Positions 24,424 through 35,864 of a DNA stretch of 64,000 bases are shown here, piece by piece. The position numbers and the translations under genes were made by a program. The stretch spans positions 558,001 through 622,000 of the forward strand of contig MU858046.1 of assembly GCA_033297075.1 (NCBI GenBank). Direction: 5' to 3'. The notes under the pieces are model-generated. The model did not search any database. It saw nothing but the letters and a program-made list of their open reading frames with translations, and was not told the origin of the DNA. This DNA comes from Rhypophila decipiens (lineage: Eukaryota > Ascomycota > Sordariomycetes > Sordariales > Naviculisporaceae). Numbering within the stretch: the stretch's first letter is position 1; every line of letters starts with the position of its first letter.

Positions 24424-26233
24424 GATCGGGTTCAGGGGCACGGGACCCTGCAGCTAGGTGTTTGTTGGGCCGTGCCGTTCCAGTACTTTGGCCTCTCACG
24501 AGCGTGGCAGGAGTACGGATAGCAGCCCGCAAAAAAGGCTGAGACAATAACTCGGATATATGGCCAGTTACCAAGCGGCTGCGCCGTGGCCGGCGTTACG
24601 CAGGAACAACTATAAGATGAAGAATCGCGGGTCTGTAGCGTGTCAATCAATCTGATTTGCCAGCCACGAAATGTCCGAGGTTGAGCATTCAGGAGGGGTA
24701 AGATTAAACGAACACTGCCTCGGAGGCGTCGAACATCAGGGGAAAAGGGGAAGACTGCTTTTCATAGGCGAAGAAAGTGAGTGAAACCCAGAAGCATCAT
24801 CCACGGGCACAGAGCCAAGAAGAGGACTTGGGAGCTTGGAAGGTTGTGAGGTTGAGGAAATCGAGAGGCAGTCGACTGGGTCGCATCTTCTTATCTTGCA
24901 ATGACCCAATCTGCCGTCTCAGGTCGTTCCTTCCCTCTCTACCAATTCTCAGGGTCAACTTGCGATTAAAGGCGGGCAGTCGCGACGGGCCACTCGCTAC
25001 CTCGTTCTTTCCCCGGAAAATGGTTGCTCGCGTGCATGACCAGTGGCTAGTGACCGCTGACCACAATCTGGGGTAGCATTAGAGAGATCTCATCACCAAT
25101 AGCGGCACAGGAATGGTGGAGCAGTGTGCCTTTTGGTTGAGTCCTCCCAAATAGGTTACACCCCCGCTATAGACTTCAAACTCACATTTTACTATCTCGA
25201 CCTATCTGGTTTCAATGCTCAATCTCGATGGTTTGGTGTTGTGAGAACATTCTGAGACCAACTAGAAAGTACAATCCCGTTGCCAGCGGTAGAACGACTC
25301 CAGAAACGGGAAGACATGTGGTCTTGAAAGGAATGAATTCCATGGAACACGCGATGTGCGTCGGTACACCCTCTTACTCCTGTAATAACCCGATGTAGTA
25401 AAACGGCATGGTGATATCCAAGTGGACGAAATATCATAGGTTTGAAGATAAACAAAAGTAGGGCCGATATCACTTACTACGTAGATGGTTACACTTCCCC
25501 TGAATGGCTGCTATAAAGCCATGAAAACATTGTTGATTGCGTGTGAGTTGGTCGACTACCTACTGTAAAATCTTAACACCACCGAAGCCTTACGCAAGTA
25601 TGTACAAATACCCGCGGAAGACGTAACATCCGAATCAGCATACGTACGCAGCGACCAACCTGGCGTTTTGAAAAGATACTTGGCAAGGCAAAAACTTAAC
25701 TTTGATATCATCAGTTCATTCTCTCCGTAAATAGCCCCCCTCTTGTCCTCTCACTATGACCCGAATCTCGTGGAAAAACAGGACTACAGAACAAATGAGG
25801 TGAAATAACAGAGGAGAAAAGAAACAGGGCGTAATCCTTACCAACATGAGCTGAGCGACGTTTCTATCGGCTCTCCTCGCGACCTTTGCCAAATCATACG
25901 AGAACCAACCACTGGGGGAGCATAACCGTCGGAAAGTAAAGGGGTCAAACTATGATCCGGGCCCCATCCTGATATCAGACGCCGAACTTGAAAAACAGAA
26001 GCACAAAGGGAAAAGATAAGAGAAAGGAAATTTCACGTCCGTCCCATGCATAACAGTAAACGCTGAAACAAAAAGCGATTTCGTCCGGTCTTTTGGCCCG
26101 GAAGCATTCTTTAAAAAAAACCTCAGTGTGAAAGATACCAAGAGAGATGGCCGTTTCGAGATTTTCGGTTCAGAGACTGCAAACCTCGATAGGCATCTCG
26201 CCCGTAAGCAATGATCTTAACTCCGCGTCGAGT
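24424..26233. other. Intergenic, promoter of the MFS gene
   Basis: A 1.8-kb space lies between the MFS start and the stop of the SYLF-SH3 gene, both minus strand. No coding signal, RNA gene or repeat was recognised. Confidence 0.45.
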
Positions 26234-27649
26234 CTACTCCTTCATCTTCACGTAGTTCGACGGGAAACTCCCGTGTTTCGTGCCAATCATGCCCGTCCTA
26301 GTGTAATGTCAGTCTCCAGTCTAAATACCAAGGGTTTCGTTCACATACCACCAGTCGTTGTCACTATCTGTCTTCTTAAGCACAGTAATGACATCACCCT
26401 TCTTGAATCCCAAGTCTCCTGGTTGCTCAGCATCGAAGTTGAACAAAGCAATGGCCTCGTTCTTCTTCAACATCGCCTGTTTGCCGGCAAAATTTGGCTT
26501 GGGAGCAGTAGGGCGTCCAGGGCCCACCTTTTTGTCCCCGAGGCCAGAGGAGTTCGAGCTTGCTCCAGGGTATCCGTTGTCATTGAAAGTGTTTGATCTT
26601 GATGCCTGTCCAAATGAGCGAGGTTGATCGTAGCTGTCATCCTGCCAAGTGCTGGCTCTCTTGGGCCGGCCAAACTCGTCATGCCCCTGCCCCTGCCCCT
26701 GCCCTCCTCCTTCCTCACGTCGCTGGCCCTCCCCGTATGCATTCCCGGTGTTGTTGTTTCCCCATACTACGTTATCGCGATTATCGTCGTATACCGGGGT
26801 ATCGTTGTACATTCGATCGTCCATCGTGCCTGATGACATGCCGCTGAAAGAGCGAGAGTTAAGGATACTCAGGAGAGGGGAGGCCGCCGGTGGGGGTCGT
26901 TCTGCACCACTTAGCAGCTCCCGCGCCGAGACCTGGCGGCCATAAAGCTTTGCATTGGCATCTTTCCGCTCGATAATGACCGAACCCTCCAGCGAAACAC
27001 CCGCAAAGAGTCCCTTGGTTTTGGAGTAGCTGAAGATGCCAGCCACACTCCTGAGTGAGGCGGCACCGGCAGCCTCGGCGTTCCTGCCTACAGGCCCCGC
27101 AGCAATCGACACATTTCCGCCAAGCGTGAGGGACCCGGCCTGGGCGAAGGTTTTTACCGCACTCGCATCGTTGAGGATGAAGACAAAGTCAGTCAGCTCG
27201 AAGCCGATCTGGCCACCGAACCCAGCGCCTCCAGTCGCGATGGCAGTGGGTGCACTCCAGCTACCATCGGGGAGCCTGGCAACAACCAGACCACTGCCGA
27301 ACCGGGCCGAACCGAGGAAGCCGGCTTTTATGACGGTGAGAATCGCAAGTCCCTATTGTGCCAAAACCGGTCTGTTAGCCGCTTCGTCTTTGACGCTTGC
27401 ATCTCGGCGGCTCGTAGATATACCTTCGCATTTGCGAGAACGGATGGCGGGATGATTTTATCAGGGCTGAAAGCTTGACGAGGGTCGATGAACGAGTTCA
27501 GGATTTTGCCGCACTTCTTGCATTCCGCTGAGAAATCGAGTTGTCAGCTGCGGACGGTGAAGAAAGACTGCGGCCATCATCGTGGCCTTCTTCTTTATCG
27601 GGACAAACTTACACGCCAGAGACGAGGGAAGAGGGTTGTTTAAGCCCAT
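26234..27649 (-). CDS. YSC84: SYLF-SH3 actin-patch protein (Ysc84/Lsb3)
   Basis: Binds phosphoinositides and actin through SYLF, and Las17/WASP-type proline motifs through SH3, at endocytic actin patches. Four exons: 27649-27613, 27527-27424, 27352-26349 and 26297-26234; introns of 85, 71 and 51 nt. The product is 402 aa. The N-terminus MGLNNPLPSSLASECKK and IIPPSVLANAKGLAIL|T are the hallmarks of the SYLF domain (about 1-220), followed by GSARFGSGLVVARL and GFGGQIGFELTDFVFIL. The middle is Gly/Gln/Asn-rich and disordered, with a GQ run. The SH3 domain is residues of about 343-402: ALFNFDAEQPGDLGF, DNDWW split by the last intron, and GSFPSNYVKMKE. The last exon is only 64 nt but completes the SH3 fold exactly. 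It is divergent from SFT1. Confidence 0.94.
26683..26705 (-). repeat. CCCCTG hexamer repeat coding Gly-Gln
   Basis: Nearly four CCCTGC-type units on the + strand read as Gly-Gln repeats in the disordered linker of the SYLF-SH3 protein. Confidence 0.8.
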
Positions 27650-29070
27650 ATTGTGGCCGATGGTATGACAAGCTTTGTCTTGCGGCTTGCGGCAGCGGGA
27701 AGTTCTGAGGAAGGATATCAATAAGTTGGCCTCCCGCGGGGTAATAAAATAAGGTGAAGGCGAATTCAGAGAAGAGGAAAGCGAAGGATGCGCTGCCCGT
27801 AATCGACTCTTGGCCTTCGTTATGGCTCCACAAAATTGAACACAAGGATGTGATACAGACGGATAGTCGGATACGTCCTTGGCTCGGCACAAACGGAAAA
27901 GATTCCAGCTCGCGAAATCGTGGAAGGTACTCACCGGTGAAGAGGATGAGATGAACCAAGATACCGAGGAAGGATATGGTGGGAGGGAGAGAAATGGCTG
28001 AGAGATTAATTCGGAACCTTTTTAGACAGGGCTTACGGGCTGCCGAAGTGGTTGTTCATCAGTCAAGTGCACCGGGTGTATCCGTCAGGTGGGATGTCAT
28101 GGACTCAAGCATGGGCTGCCTGGAAGGTTTGGAAGGTTTGACGTCCCGGGGCGGGTTCCCCGCATATTTATTCACCACCCCGCCACAGGCCGCACATATC
28201 ACCACTGACAGGTCAGGTCACAGCCATTGTGCATGTTGAATGTGCGGGTTTGAACAGTTAGTATTGATCTTAACACCCACAAGGCTGCGTGAAATCATTT
28301 CCAGCAGCGATGTACCGATCATAGAAACTGGAATCTCGACATTGTCGAGAATATGATCAGCTGGCGAGCACGCGAGCTAGGACATTCTGCAGAAGAATGC
28401 ATTGTTCCTGGATCAGCAGAGTGGAATCCATATCGTTGAAAGCTAAAATCAGATGAAAGACCGGCGGCAGGCCCTGACATCATTCGGAAGCGGACCCAAA
28501 GGGAACCAGGGGTCTTGGCGCCACAGGGTGGCTGGTGTCAATCTGAATCAAATAACCACATCCATGCACCAGCGCCAAAAGACACCCAGGAGGCCCAGGC
28601 CATTCAACTCGTGCCGCCCCCAGAAACAGTGGAACAACACCATCGTGAACGACTCCTTTATCCCAAGCCATCTAGCCACGCAACCTTATTCACGTCGTCC
28701 TAAAACTCCTGGATCTTTCTATTCCCACGAAATACCCATCAACTTCGTATTTCGACATCAAATAAACCCTCCAGCGCCGCATTTCGAACCATCCCTACTC
28801 CAACGTTGCTGAAACCGCTCGCGAACTCGTCGCATTACGAATCCCCTGTCTCTCCCGAGGACATCGTCCCCCAATTTAAAAAAAGGAGAATATCAACTCT
28901 CCACGATCTTCTTGACCAGCGGCCAAGGAGGTAACATCTTTCCCGACACCGAATCTATTTTCGCAACAACCGCTCACTCTCTCGACGAGACGAGCCATAA
29001 GCGTTCTGGTAGCGCTCCAAATCACCCACAAGAGCAAGAAGCAGACTGTCAGCAGCAGCAACAAACAAAA
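27650..29070. other. Divergent promoter region, YSC84 and SFT1
   Basis: A 1.4-kb space lies between two outward-facing start codons. An ATG frame of 119 codons (28453-28812, +) has no recognisable similarity and no coding bias I can see. A CAG-rich patch (29051-29062) lies in the presumed SFT1 leader. Confidence 0.45.
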
Positions 29071-29452
29071 ATGTCGGAATCTTACGAACGCGAGCGCCAA
29101 AACAATGCGCGACTGGATGAGCTATCCGCCAAAGTATCGGCTCTCCGGGGCGTCACCATCGACATTTACAACAGTGCCAATGCGCACGAAGTGATAGATT
29201 CGACTGTATGTCACCTGTCCCGATCTCCATTTCATCACCGTCGATCTCTTCCTTTTGCAAACATGTTACTAACTACTTCAATAGAACGAGACATTTTCCT
29301 CCATGGGAACCCAACTCAAAGGCTCAGCCAGCCGTCTAGGGCGCATGGCAGCGTCAGGGAACAAGGTCGCCATTTTTAAACTCTCTGGTATCCTCATACT
29401 CACCGTCCTCGTGCTATACTATACCTTTAAGATTGTTACGTGGATTTTCTGA
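29071..29452 (+). CDS. SFT1: Golgi SNARE Sft1 (Bet1/Sft1 family)
   Basis: Qc-type v-SNARE for intra-Golgi retrograde fusion. Two exons (29071-29205 and 29285-29452) with a 79-nt intron (GTATGT; ACTAAC branch; AATAG) give a 100-aa tail-anchored protein. Residues of about 12-70 form the SNARE helix: NNARLDELSAKVSALRGVT, and on through TFSSMGTQLKGSASRLGRMA. It is followed by FKLSGILILTVLVLYYTF, a single C-terminal membrane anchor, and only a few luminal residues. Length and layout match yeast Sft1 better than Bet1, which has an N-terminal extension. The frame is open upstream of 29071 but this is the first ATG. It sits between an actin-patch gene and an ArfGAP, both also membrane-traffic genes, although fungal gene order need not reflect function. 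Confidence 0.9.
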
Positions 29453-30195
29453 GCGAGGAAACGGCCCGAAATTTACAAACCGAAAAAAAAAGAAAGAGCG
29501 ACATGCTGGAACGGGCGGTCACCTAGGTAGGGGCTTGGAAAGAAATGCCGAGAGGGTATCTGTATCAGTACGGTCTGGCGAGTTGCGTTATTTGGGTTGC
29601 GGGAATACATGGACTTTGAGGCCTTTTGGGATATCATGATTTTTACACACGGTTGTTTCCCCGTCAGAAAGATGGGAACAAGAGAAACAACGGGGCATAG
29701 CACGGGCGTTTTCACTGGCGTTGCTTGGATTGGTTTTTTTGTTCAATACAATGTCCGAAATTTTACTTGTGTGGTTTTCCGTTTTCTGGTCGAGTTGAGC
29801 GTCTTCACGACGTTGCTCTCGAGGCTTTGTTTAATCCTAAGTGTACTGCACTGCTTTCATCTCAAACCTTGGCTTTTATAGATGCATGTCGAACCGGATG
29901 GAATGCAATACAATGAATTGTCATGCTAGAATTCACTTGCTGGACCGGGACCATAGACTTCATTCTTCGTTCTATTTCAGCAGATTCATTGTTCACTTTC
30001 AGCCTTGCTTGTTCCCAATTTATTCTATTCGGCCAACCCTTTGCTATGCAGACAGACTATCACTAATATCAAATACCAAGGATACCTACCTACCTCGCCT
30101 CCACGCAACTTGAAGAATCAGGACAACCAAGCGTCGCCACCTTGAACCATTCCCAAGCCATCATCTCTCCGTTCTATCCAGCTCAAAGGGACACT
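29453..30195. other. Intergenic, convergent 3' flanks
   Basis: It holds the presumed 3' UTRs of SFT1 (+) and the ArfGAP (-). An ACCTAGGTAG palindrome lies at 29521-29530 and a CCTACCTACCT run near 30086. No gene was seen. Confidence 0.45.
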
Positions 30196-32026
30196 CTATT
30201 CCCATACATTCGAAAACAAGTCCTCGCTAGCTCCAAATCCACCAGCAGGCTTGGCCGCCGATGACGAAGTATTACCAGTCGGCGCTGGCCCCGTGCTGCT
30301 TGCCCAGCCACCAAACTCCTCATCGGCAGTGACCTTGGGCGCGGGTGCAAAACCACCGGACGAACCCAAGACAATAGGCTGAGAGGCCAAAGCAGACGAA
30401 GACGCACCACCCCATCCGAAATCGTTCGTCACAGCGGCACTGGCGATGGGCTGTTGCTTGGGGATCTCGGGGCTCTTCTTGGGCGCTTCGGGGGTGGACC
30501 ACGCGTTGCCGCCCCAGACATCAGAGCCAGACCACGCATTCGTGCCGAGCGAGCCGAGGGTGCTGGAGGTGGTGGTTGCCGCTGGAGCAACAGGAGCTGC
30601 TGGCTTGGGTTGGGATAGATTGAATACAGAGCTGGATACTGATGCGGCGGGGGCTGCGCTCGGGGTAGGATTGACAGGAGCAGCGCGGGGGGGTGACGAG
30701 GCTGAGAAGTCAAAAAGATCGTTCATGGCAGATGAAGCGGGCTGTTGGGCAGGCTTTGGAGTGACAGCTGGGGCAGCAACCGGAGGAGGCGACGAGAAAC
30801 CACCAAACCCACTCGAGTTTCCGAACGAAGGCTTAGCTTGATGCGTGGCTGCAGCTGGTTTAGCATCAAAGAAGCTTCCACCACCTAGCCCAGAGAATGA
30901 GGAGTTGCTCGATTGGGTTGGTCGCGCGGATGTAAAGCTCCCTAAACTTGCAAATGCGTCGTTTGCCGGGCTCTTGGTCGCCGGGGGCGAGGCTGCAAAG
31001 CTCAGACTGCTGAAAGCATCGTTAAGCCCGCCAAAAGAGCCTTGTGTCTGGCTCATACCAGGTGAGGACATTCCGCTAATCGATCCTGAGGGTCCATGCG
31101 ATACTTGCTGGGGAGCCTGCGGTTGAGGTCGTGGTGCGGTTGCGTAGAGTGAAAGAATGGACTGCTTCAGATCTGGGCGGGATGATCCGGCGTTCGAAGA
31201 CGTGCCGGTTGTGCTTGCTGGTCGAGGGGGTTGGGCAGTCTCAGCACCTCCCAAGAAATCCAGGCCCAGAAGCGAGTCCTTGGTGCTCGTTGCCTTTGGC
31301 GGCGCGGGGTTTCCTTTCGGCGGGACCTTTGATGCTGTCGGGCCCGTGGTAGAAGGTCTTTGCGGTACGGGGTCTGCGCCGATGAGGTCTGGCGGGGGGG
31401 CAGGAGCGGGAGGCTGGATCGACCGTGAGCCACTAGACTGGCCGACTGAAGACTTCCGAACCGACTCCCTGCGCTCGATTGTCTGCTTTTCCTTTACGAT
31501 GCTGAGGGGTATATCGTCGTCCCCTTCAGTATCTAAAGTCGCGGGATCAGGCATCGGCCCATCCATAACCCAGCGCTTCAACTCGTATTTAGTCCGGATA
31601 AAGTTCTCGATTTTGGCCTCAGAAGGCATGTGCCCTGGTGCGAGCTTAGCCTCCCAGTACTTGTTTGCCCGCGCATTGCCCCAGCTCAGGACACTCTTGA
31701 GCTGTTCATCGGTCCACGAATCGAGATCCACAGATTTGACACGACTGATATGGGTGCCCATTCCACGATGGATGCCGGAGCACCGGATACAGATAAAGAC
31801 TCCCAAGTTCCAGCTCGCCCATCTTGGATCTGCGATAGCGATTTATTAGCACAATGTCCCACTACATCATCACCAGACACAAACGCCGGTCGACCGATCC
31901 CGACTTACGCTTGTTACGTTTGCAATCCGCGCATACTTTGTTGGGCTCTAACTTGAGGAGACTCTTGATTGTGGCTTGGTTCTGGGCCGCGCGCTCAGCG
32001 GCGGGATTCGGCGGTCGTCGAGACAT
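30196..32026 (-). CDS. AGE2: ArfGAP of the AGE2/SMAP type
   Basis: GTPase-activating protein for Arf1 at the trans-Golgi/endosome. Exons 32026-31909 and 31829-30196 with a 79-nt intron (GTAAGT donor, GCAG acceptor) give 583 aa. The ArfGAP zinc finger spans the junction: CADC (Cys 32, 35), HPRWASWNLGVFICIRC (Cys 53, 56), with the catalytic arginine R61 in SGIHRGMGTH. The finger continues through VKSVDLDSWTDEQ and ends near residue 140. The rest is disordered and rich in Ala, Pro, Ser, Gly and Phe, with repeated short FG/DF/W motifs (for example NDAFSSL, GGFGASEDLFSNVW) of the kind that bind clathrin adaptors. The protein ends in such a motif. The N-terminal family assignment is firm; AGE2 rather than another ArfGAP class is inferred from finger position and tail style. 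Confidence 0.9.
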
Positions 32027-33054
32027 TTTCGGTACAAGTTTGCGCGGCGATGTTGATGGATTAATTGGTAGGTTTGGCTGGTCTTTTGACGTTTCAATCA
32101 AAAGGGGGGAGTCTTGGGTGGAGAGTGGATTGTGGCATCTCGTGCCTGTCATTCAGAGGCTTTGTGTCGCCTGGGCCCTTGGGGTCGATGCATGGCCCCG
32201 CTGGCAAGGATGCTGCCGCCAAGACGGTAGGGCGGGGATCGCTGAAAAGCCACGCAGTGGGTACCTACAGACGGGGACTCGGAATCAGCCACAAAGTGGC
32301 GTGTCTCCTTTTACACTAATAAGGATGGTCGTTGACCAATTACGCCATTGGCAACGAGTCCGAATCTACTGTACCCCGTATGAGAATGCAGCAATAATTT
32401 CAATAACCTCTTGATTCTACTACCGAGGTATGCAATGCGCTGTTGGTTAGTGTGAAAAATCCTCAAAGTGCCCGCCCCGTGGATACCTTGGATCAAGTAT
32501 TTGTCAAAGACATGTCCGGGGTAAGATGATTTCAAATATCATCAGCACCATAGCCACGAGTATCGTCGCCAGCATTTCCCAGTCCCACTAGTACCGTGTG
32601 TGTACATGCAATTAAACACGATGGTAGAAGCTCTGGAAGATGTGCTTGAGGCGGATGTGGGGTGTGGGGTTGGTGGTTAGCTCATCCTGTGACGCAACCG
32701 ATTCTACGGTACTTCAAACAGAACCAGCAGCTCACCAATACGTTATAGGTTGAAAGAGAAATTCTTACAGAAAGTAATAGCCTTAGACTGAACCTGATAT
32801 ACTGATCAATAATTCCTCTTTGTGGTTAGAGCTGAGCCGTCTTGCCTCGCCTCACAGCCCCCATCGAAACAGTATTTGTCAGAACGGTCCAAGACTCCGG
32901 TTCATACCGACCACCCACTACATCGGTGATGCTGCAGCAGTCGTACCTCCACTTAGATCGGTACTCTAACCACACCTCAAGATAAATAGAACCTCTTATC
33001 CACCCTTCGATCTCCAAAATACCTCCATCCTATTGTATACCAAACTCATACTCC
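32027..33054. other. Divergent promoter region, AGE2 and MsrB
   Basis: A 1-kb space lies between outward-facing start codons. No ORF with coding character and no RNA gene were seen. Confidence 0.45.
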
Positions 33055-33825
33055 ATGCGCTACCCACGACCTAGGACATTCTTCCGCATCTTTTATTACT
33101 CATTTTCGACCTTGACAAGGCCATCAAGAGCCGCCCAAAAGTTCACCAGAACCACGCAAGACCTGAGACTCAAGTCATCTATGTCATCCATCCCGTTCAT
33201 TGGCAGCTTGTTCAGTCACAGCGGCAACTCCTCAGCCAACATGGATACCTCATATCCTGTCCAAAAATCACCAGACGAGTGGCGTGCTGTTCTCAACAAG
33301 GGTAAGTAGCTTCACTTTACGCTATCAGTCCTCTTATAATGAGCCTCATAACCATACCTTTCTAAAGCTCAAATTACCCAAGCTCTTTAAACCCAAACAA
33401 AATTCTAACACCTAGGTGCCGAAGAACAATTCCGCATCCTCCGCGAAAAAGGAACCGAGCCCCCCGGCTCCGGCAAATTCGACAAGCACCACCCCTCAGA
33501 GGGTGTCTACACCTGCGCGGGCTGCTCTGCACCGCTCTACAAGGCCACGCACAAGTTCAAGTCCGGGTGCGGATGGCCCGCCTACTTCGACAGCATCCCC
33601 GGCGCCGTAACCCGCCACGAAGACAGGAGTTTCGGCATGGCCCGCACGGAAATCACCTGCTCCAACTGCGGCGGCCACTTGGGCCATGTCTTCAAGGGCG
33701 AGGGCTACGCCACGCCTACAGACGAGAGACACTGCGTCAATTCTGTGAGTCTGAATTTCTCGCCGGATGATAAGGTTGTTGAGGGTAAGAGTGAGGGAGC
33801 CGGAGATGGGGGGAGCAAGGTTTAG
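33055..33825 (+). CDS. MXR2: Peptide methionine-R-sulfoxide reductase (MsrB)
   Basis: Reduces the R epimer of methionine sulfoxide in proteins, using thioredoxin. Exons 33055-33301 and 33416-33825 with a 114-nt intron give 218 aa. The MsrB domain is residues of about 72-203. Zinc cysteines are CAGC (116, 119) and CSNC (164, 167). The catalytic cysteine is C189 in RHCVNSVSLNF. A second conserved cysteine lies in GCGWPAYF (134). The first 40 residues are Arg/Ser/Phe-rich without acids until D36 (RTFFRIFYYSFSTLTRPSRA), typical of a mitochondrial presequence. Met43 and Met63 would give a cytosolic form if leaky scanning occurs, which is inference. The intron acceptor lies inside a CACCTAGGTG palindrome. 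Domain function is secure. Confidence 0.94.
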
Positions 33826-34209
33826 ACGAGAGGTAAACTTTTTTTGATGTTTGGTTTGGTGTTATTTCAAGGGCTCGAGTCTATGTAGGTATATGTACAA
33901 TGTATGCAGCTTTGGATTTTTTTCTCTTGGAGGCGTATGAACCAATGGAAACTGAAGTAATTATGACTGCTGAATCTATATGTCTTTTTTTGATATGTAT
34001 ACTTTAAAGAGCCAAGATATTGCACGAGAGATGGAAAATTTAGCCGGACCTTGGAGCCTTCCATCGTCCTTTACTTTTCTTCATGATGCCGTGGAAGTCT
34101 CAACCCCAAAAATAAGATCAAAAACAAGTCTGCCCATATCCCTTGTTAGATATACCTCGAGTCCAAGCCGGCCGAGAATGGAGGAGGTTGAAATTGACAT
34201 CGACGTCGA
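33826..34209. other. Short intergenic, convergent 3' flanks
   Basis: It lies between MsrB (+) and the Rec114-like gene (-). AT-rich, presumably both 3' UTRs. Nothing else was seen. Confidence 0.5.
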
Positions 34210-35864
34210 TCATCGCAGCTTATTCAGCTTGTCAACGGTTGTGGAAACCGTGTTCTGCAACCGTCGAACCCATTCCTCTCCGAGTCTAGCCCATTTCTTT
34301 TGTGCTTCTTCCAAACTGTCGCCTTCCGTCTCTATCTGGCCTCTTTCCATCAGCTCATTCCAGACATTTGTGGCTGCAGTTAACCCTTCCTGTGTGATAT
34401 TGAGCTGCTGGATCATTCGGTTCTCACGAGTTAGAGGTGACAGCATTGCTGTTGTTGACTGTGAAGGGTTGGCAAGCTCTTCGAGATCCAGCAGTTGCAG
34501 GCCTCCGGTGGTAGGAACAGACGATTCCGAGTTACTGGGAGCGTGAGGTGTCATAAACTCCGTCGCTCCCATACCTGTGATGGTGCTGGAAGAATCCTCA
34601 AGTTGCTTTGTCTCGCTTGGCCTCAGGTACCGAGCGCCAAGCCCGTCATCAAATGTCCCGCGCGTGACGGTAGACGAGCGGCTCGTGTTACTGTACTTGT
34701 TACTGAGAAATTTCGCCAGTTTCGCTTTGCGATCGTCTGTCTGACTGATATCTGAGAATTCCTGTGAGAACGAACGTTTCCTGGAGGAGCTGTCTCCTCT
34801 CTCAAGGCGGCGGTTAAAATGTCTGGACATAGCATGGCCGGATTGTTCTGGGGAGTCCGATATCGACGCGAGCTTCCTCCCCCGTGACCGGTTCGAAGAG
34901 CTCGAGCCAATCCTACTGACCTTGTGGGTACGCTCGCCAAGAATTCCTGGTACTCCCGTAGCTGATGCAGGACGGATCCTACTGACCTTGAAGACACCCT
35001 CGCCTAGAATTCCTGGTATCCCCATGGTTGTTGCAGGACGGGGCGGAGGTGACCAAGAGGGCAAGCCAGGTTGAAGTGTAACAAAATGCGGCGTAGGTTG
35101 GCTTGGAGGTCTCATGATACCTGAATGGTGAAATGCACCTGGTGGAGGCGTAAACCCTTGAGTCATTGTCATGGATGGACTCAAATTGTAATACGCTTGT
35201 TGCGATAGGACAGGTACACCGAGAGCGCTCTGGTCTACCACCACAAGGTGTTGGAGTTGCGGATGGACGGCCATCCTCGTGAGCCCCTGATTTTCTCCAG
35301 AAGCGTTCTCCATCTTCACCACCTTCACCCCAGCCAACTTGAGCTCGTCCATGGTGGCCTCAAGGTCCGCTGTTGCCCTGAACCGCACCATGAGAGTTCT
35401 ATAGCGCTGATTCCCAATGTCAGTTTAGCCATGATTAGGGGTAACAGGGAAAGATGACCTACGTTGTCTCTAGCATCTTTCGAGTAACGAAAGACGAGAG
35501 AGCACTCTAGGCGCGAACAAGTGACAGTGTGTCGGGAGCTTGGGTCCGTGGCTCCTGGTGATGATGATGCCGAAAAGGTATCCAGGTAGAGCTTTTCCTG
35601 CACGATCGAGGGTTAGGCCGACTGAAGCATGCATGGGCTGCTCAAATTTCTCACCAATTCATGCGCTTTATCCTTGACATGAACCATCAAGACCTTACGA
35701 TGAGAAGGTGGTTGATCTTTGGAAGGGGCTCCATTGTAGGACTGGCGGGTAGTAGTCTCAAGTTCTGGCTTGATTACCAACTGTGGCTCCTTGAACTTGT
35801 TGAGGCTTCCATCGAGAATGACGCTTTCGAGGTTGAATCGGCGGATCAACAGTCTTTCTCCCAT
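34210..35864 (-). CDS. Candidate Rec114-like meiotic protein
   Basis: Three exons (35864-35655, 35597-35463, 35406-34210) with introns of 57 and 55 nt, both phase 0, give 513 aa. The N-terminal 150 residues are predicted beta-rich and closed by a helix: RLLIRRFNLESVI, KVLMVHVKDKAHE, TVTCSRLECSLVFRYS, RYRTLMVRFRATADLEATM and LKLAGVKVV. This layout recalls the pleckstrin-like domain of Rec114, which with Mei4 and Mer2 promotes Spo11 breaks. A long disordered Pro/Ser/Arg-rich middle follows, then a helical C-terminus (NRMIQQLNITQEG, WARLGEEWVRRL), again Rec114-like in arrangement. A 22-residue segment is tandemly duplicated in the middle. Alternative: an unrelated PH-like protein of unknown role. 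The gene model is sound; the identity is tentative. Confidence 0.6.
34909..35040 (-). repeat. 66-bp in-frame tandem duplication
   Basis: Two adjacent 66-bp units (34909-34974 and 34975-35040) share blocks such as ATCCTACTGACCTTG and AGAATTCCTGGTA. Each codes 22 residues around G(I/V)PGILGE...KVSRI in the disordered middle of the Rec114-like protein. The copies have drifted by point changes but kept length and frame. Confidence 0.85.

Noticed and set aside
28453..28812. 119-codon ATG frame upstream of SFT1
   Set aside because: Lies in a divergent promoter region, has low-complexity composition and no recognised similarity.
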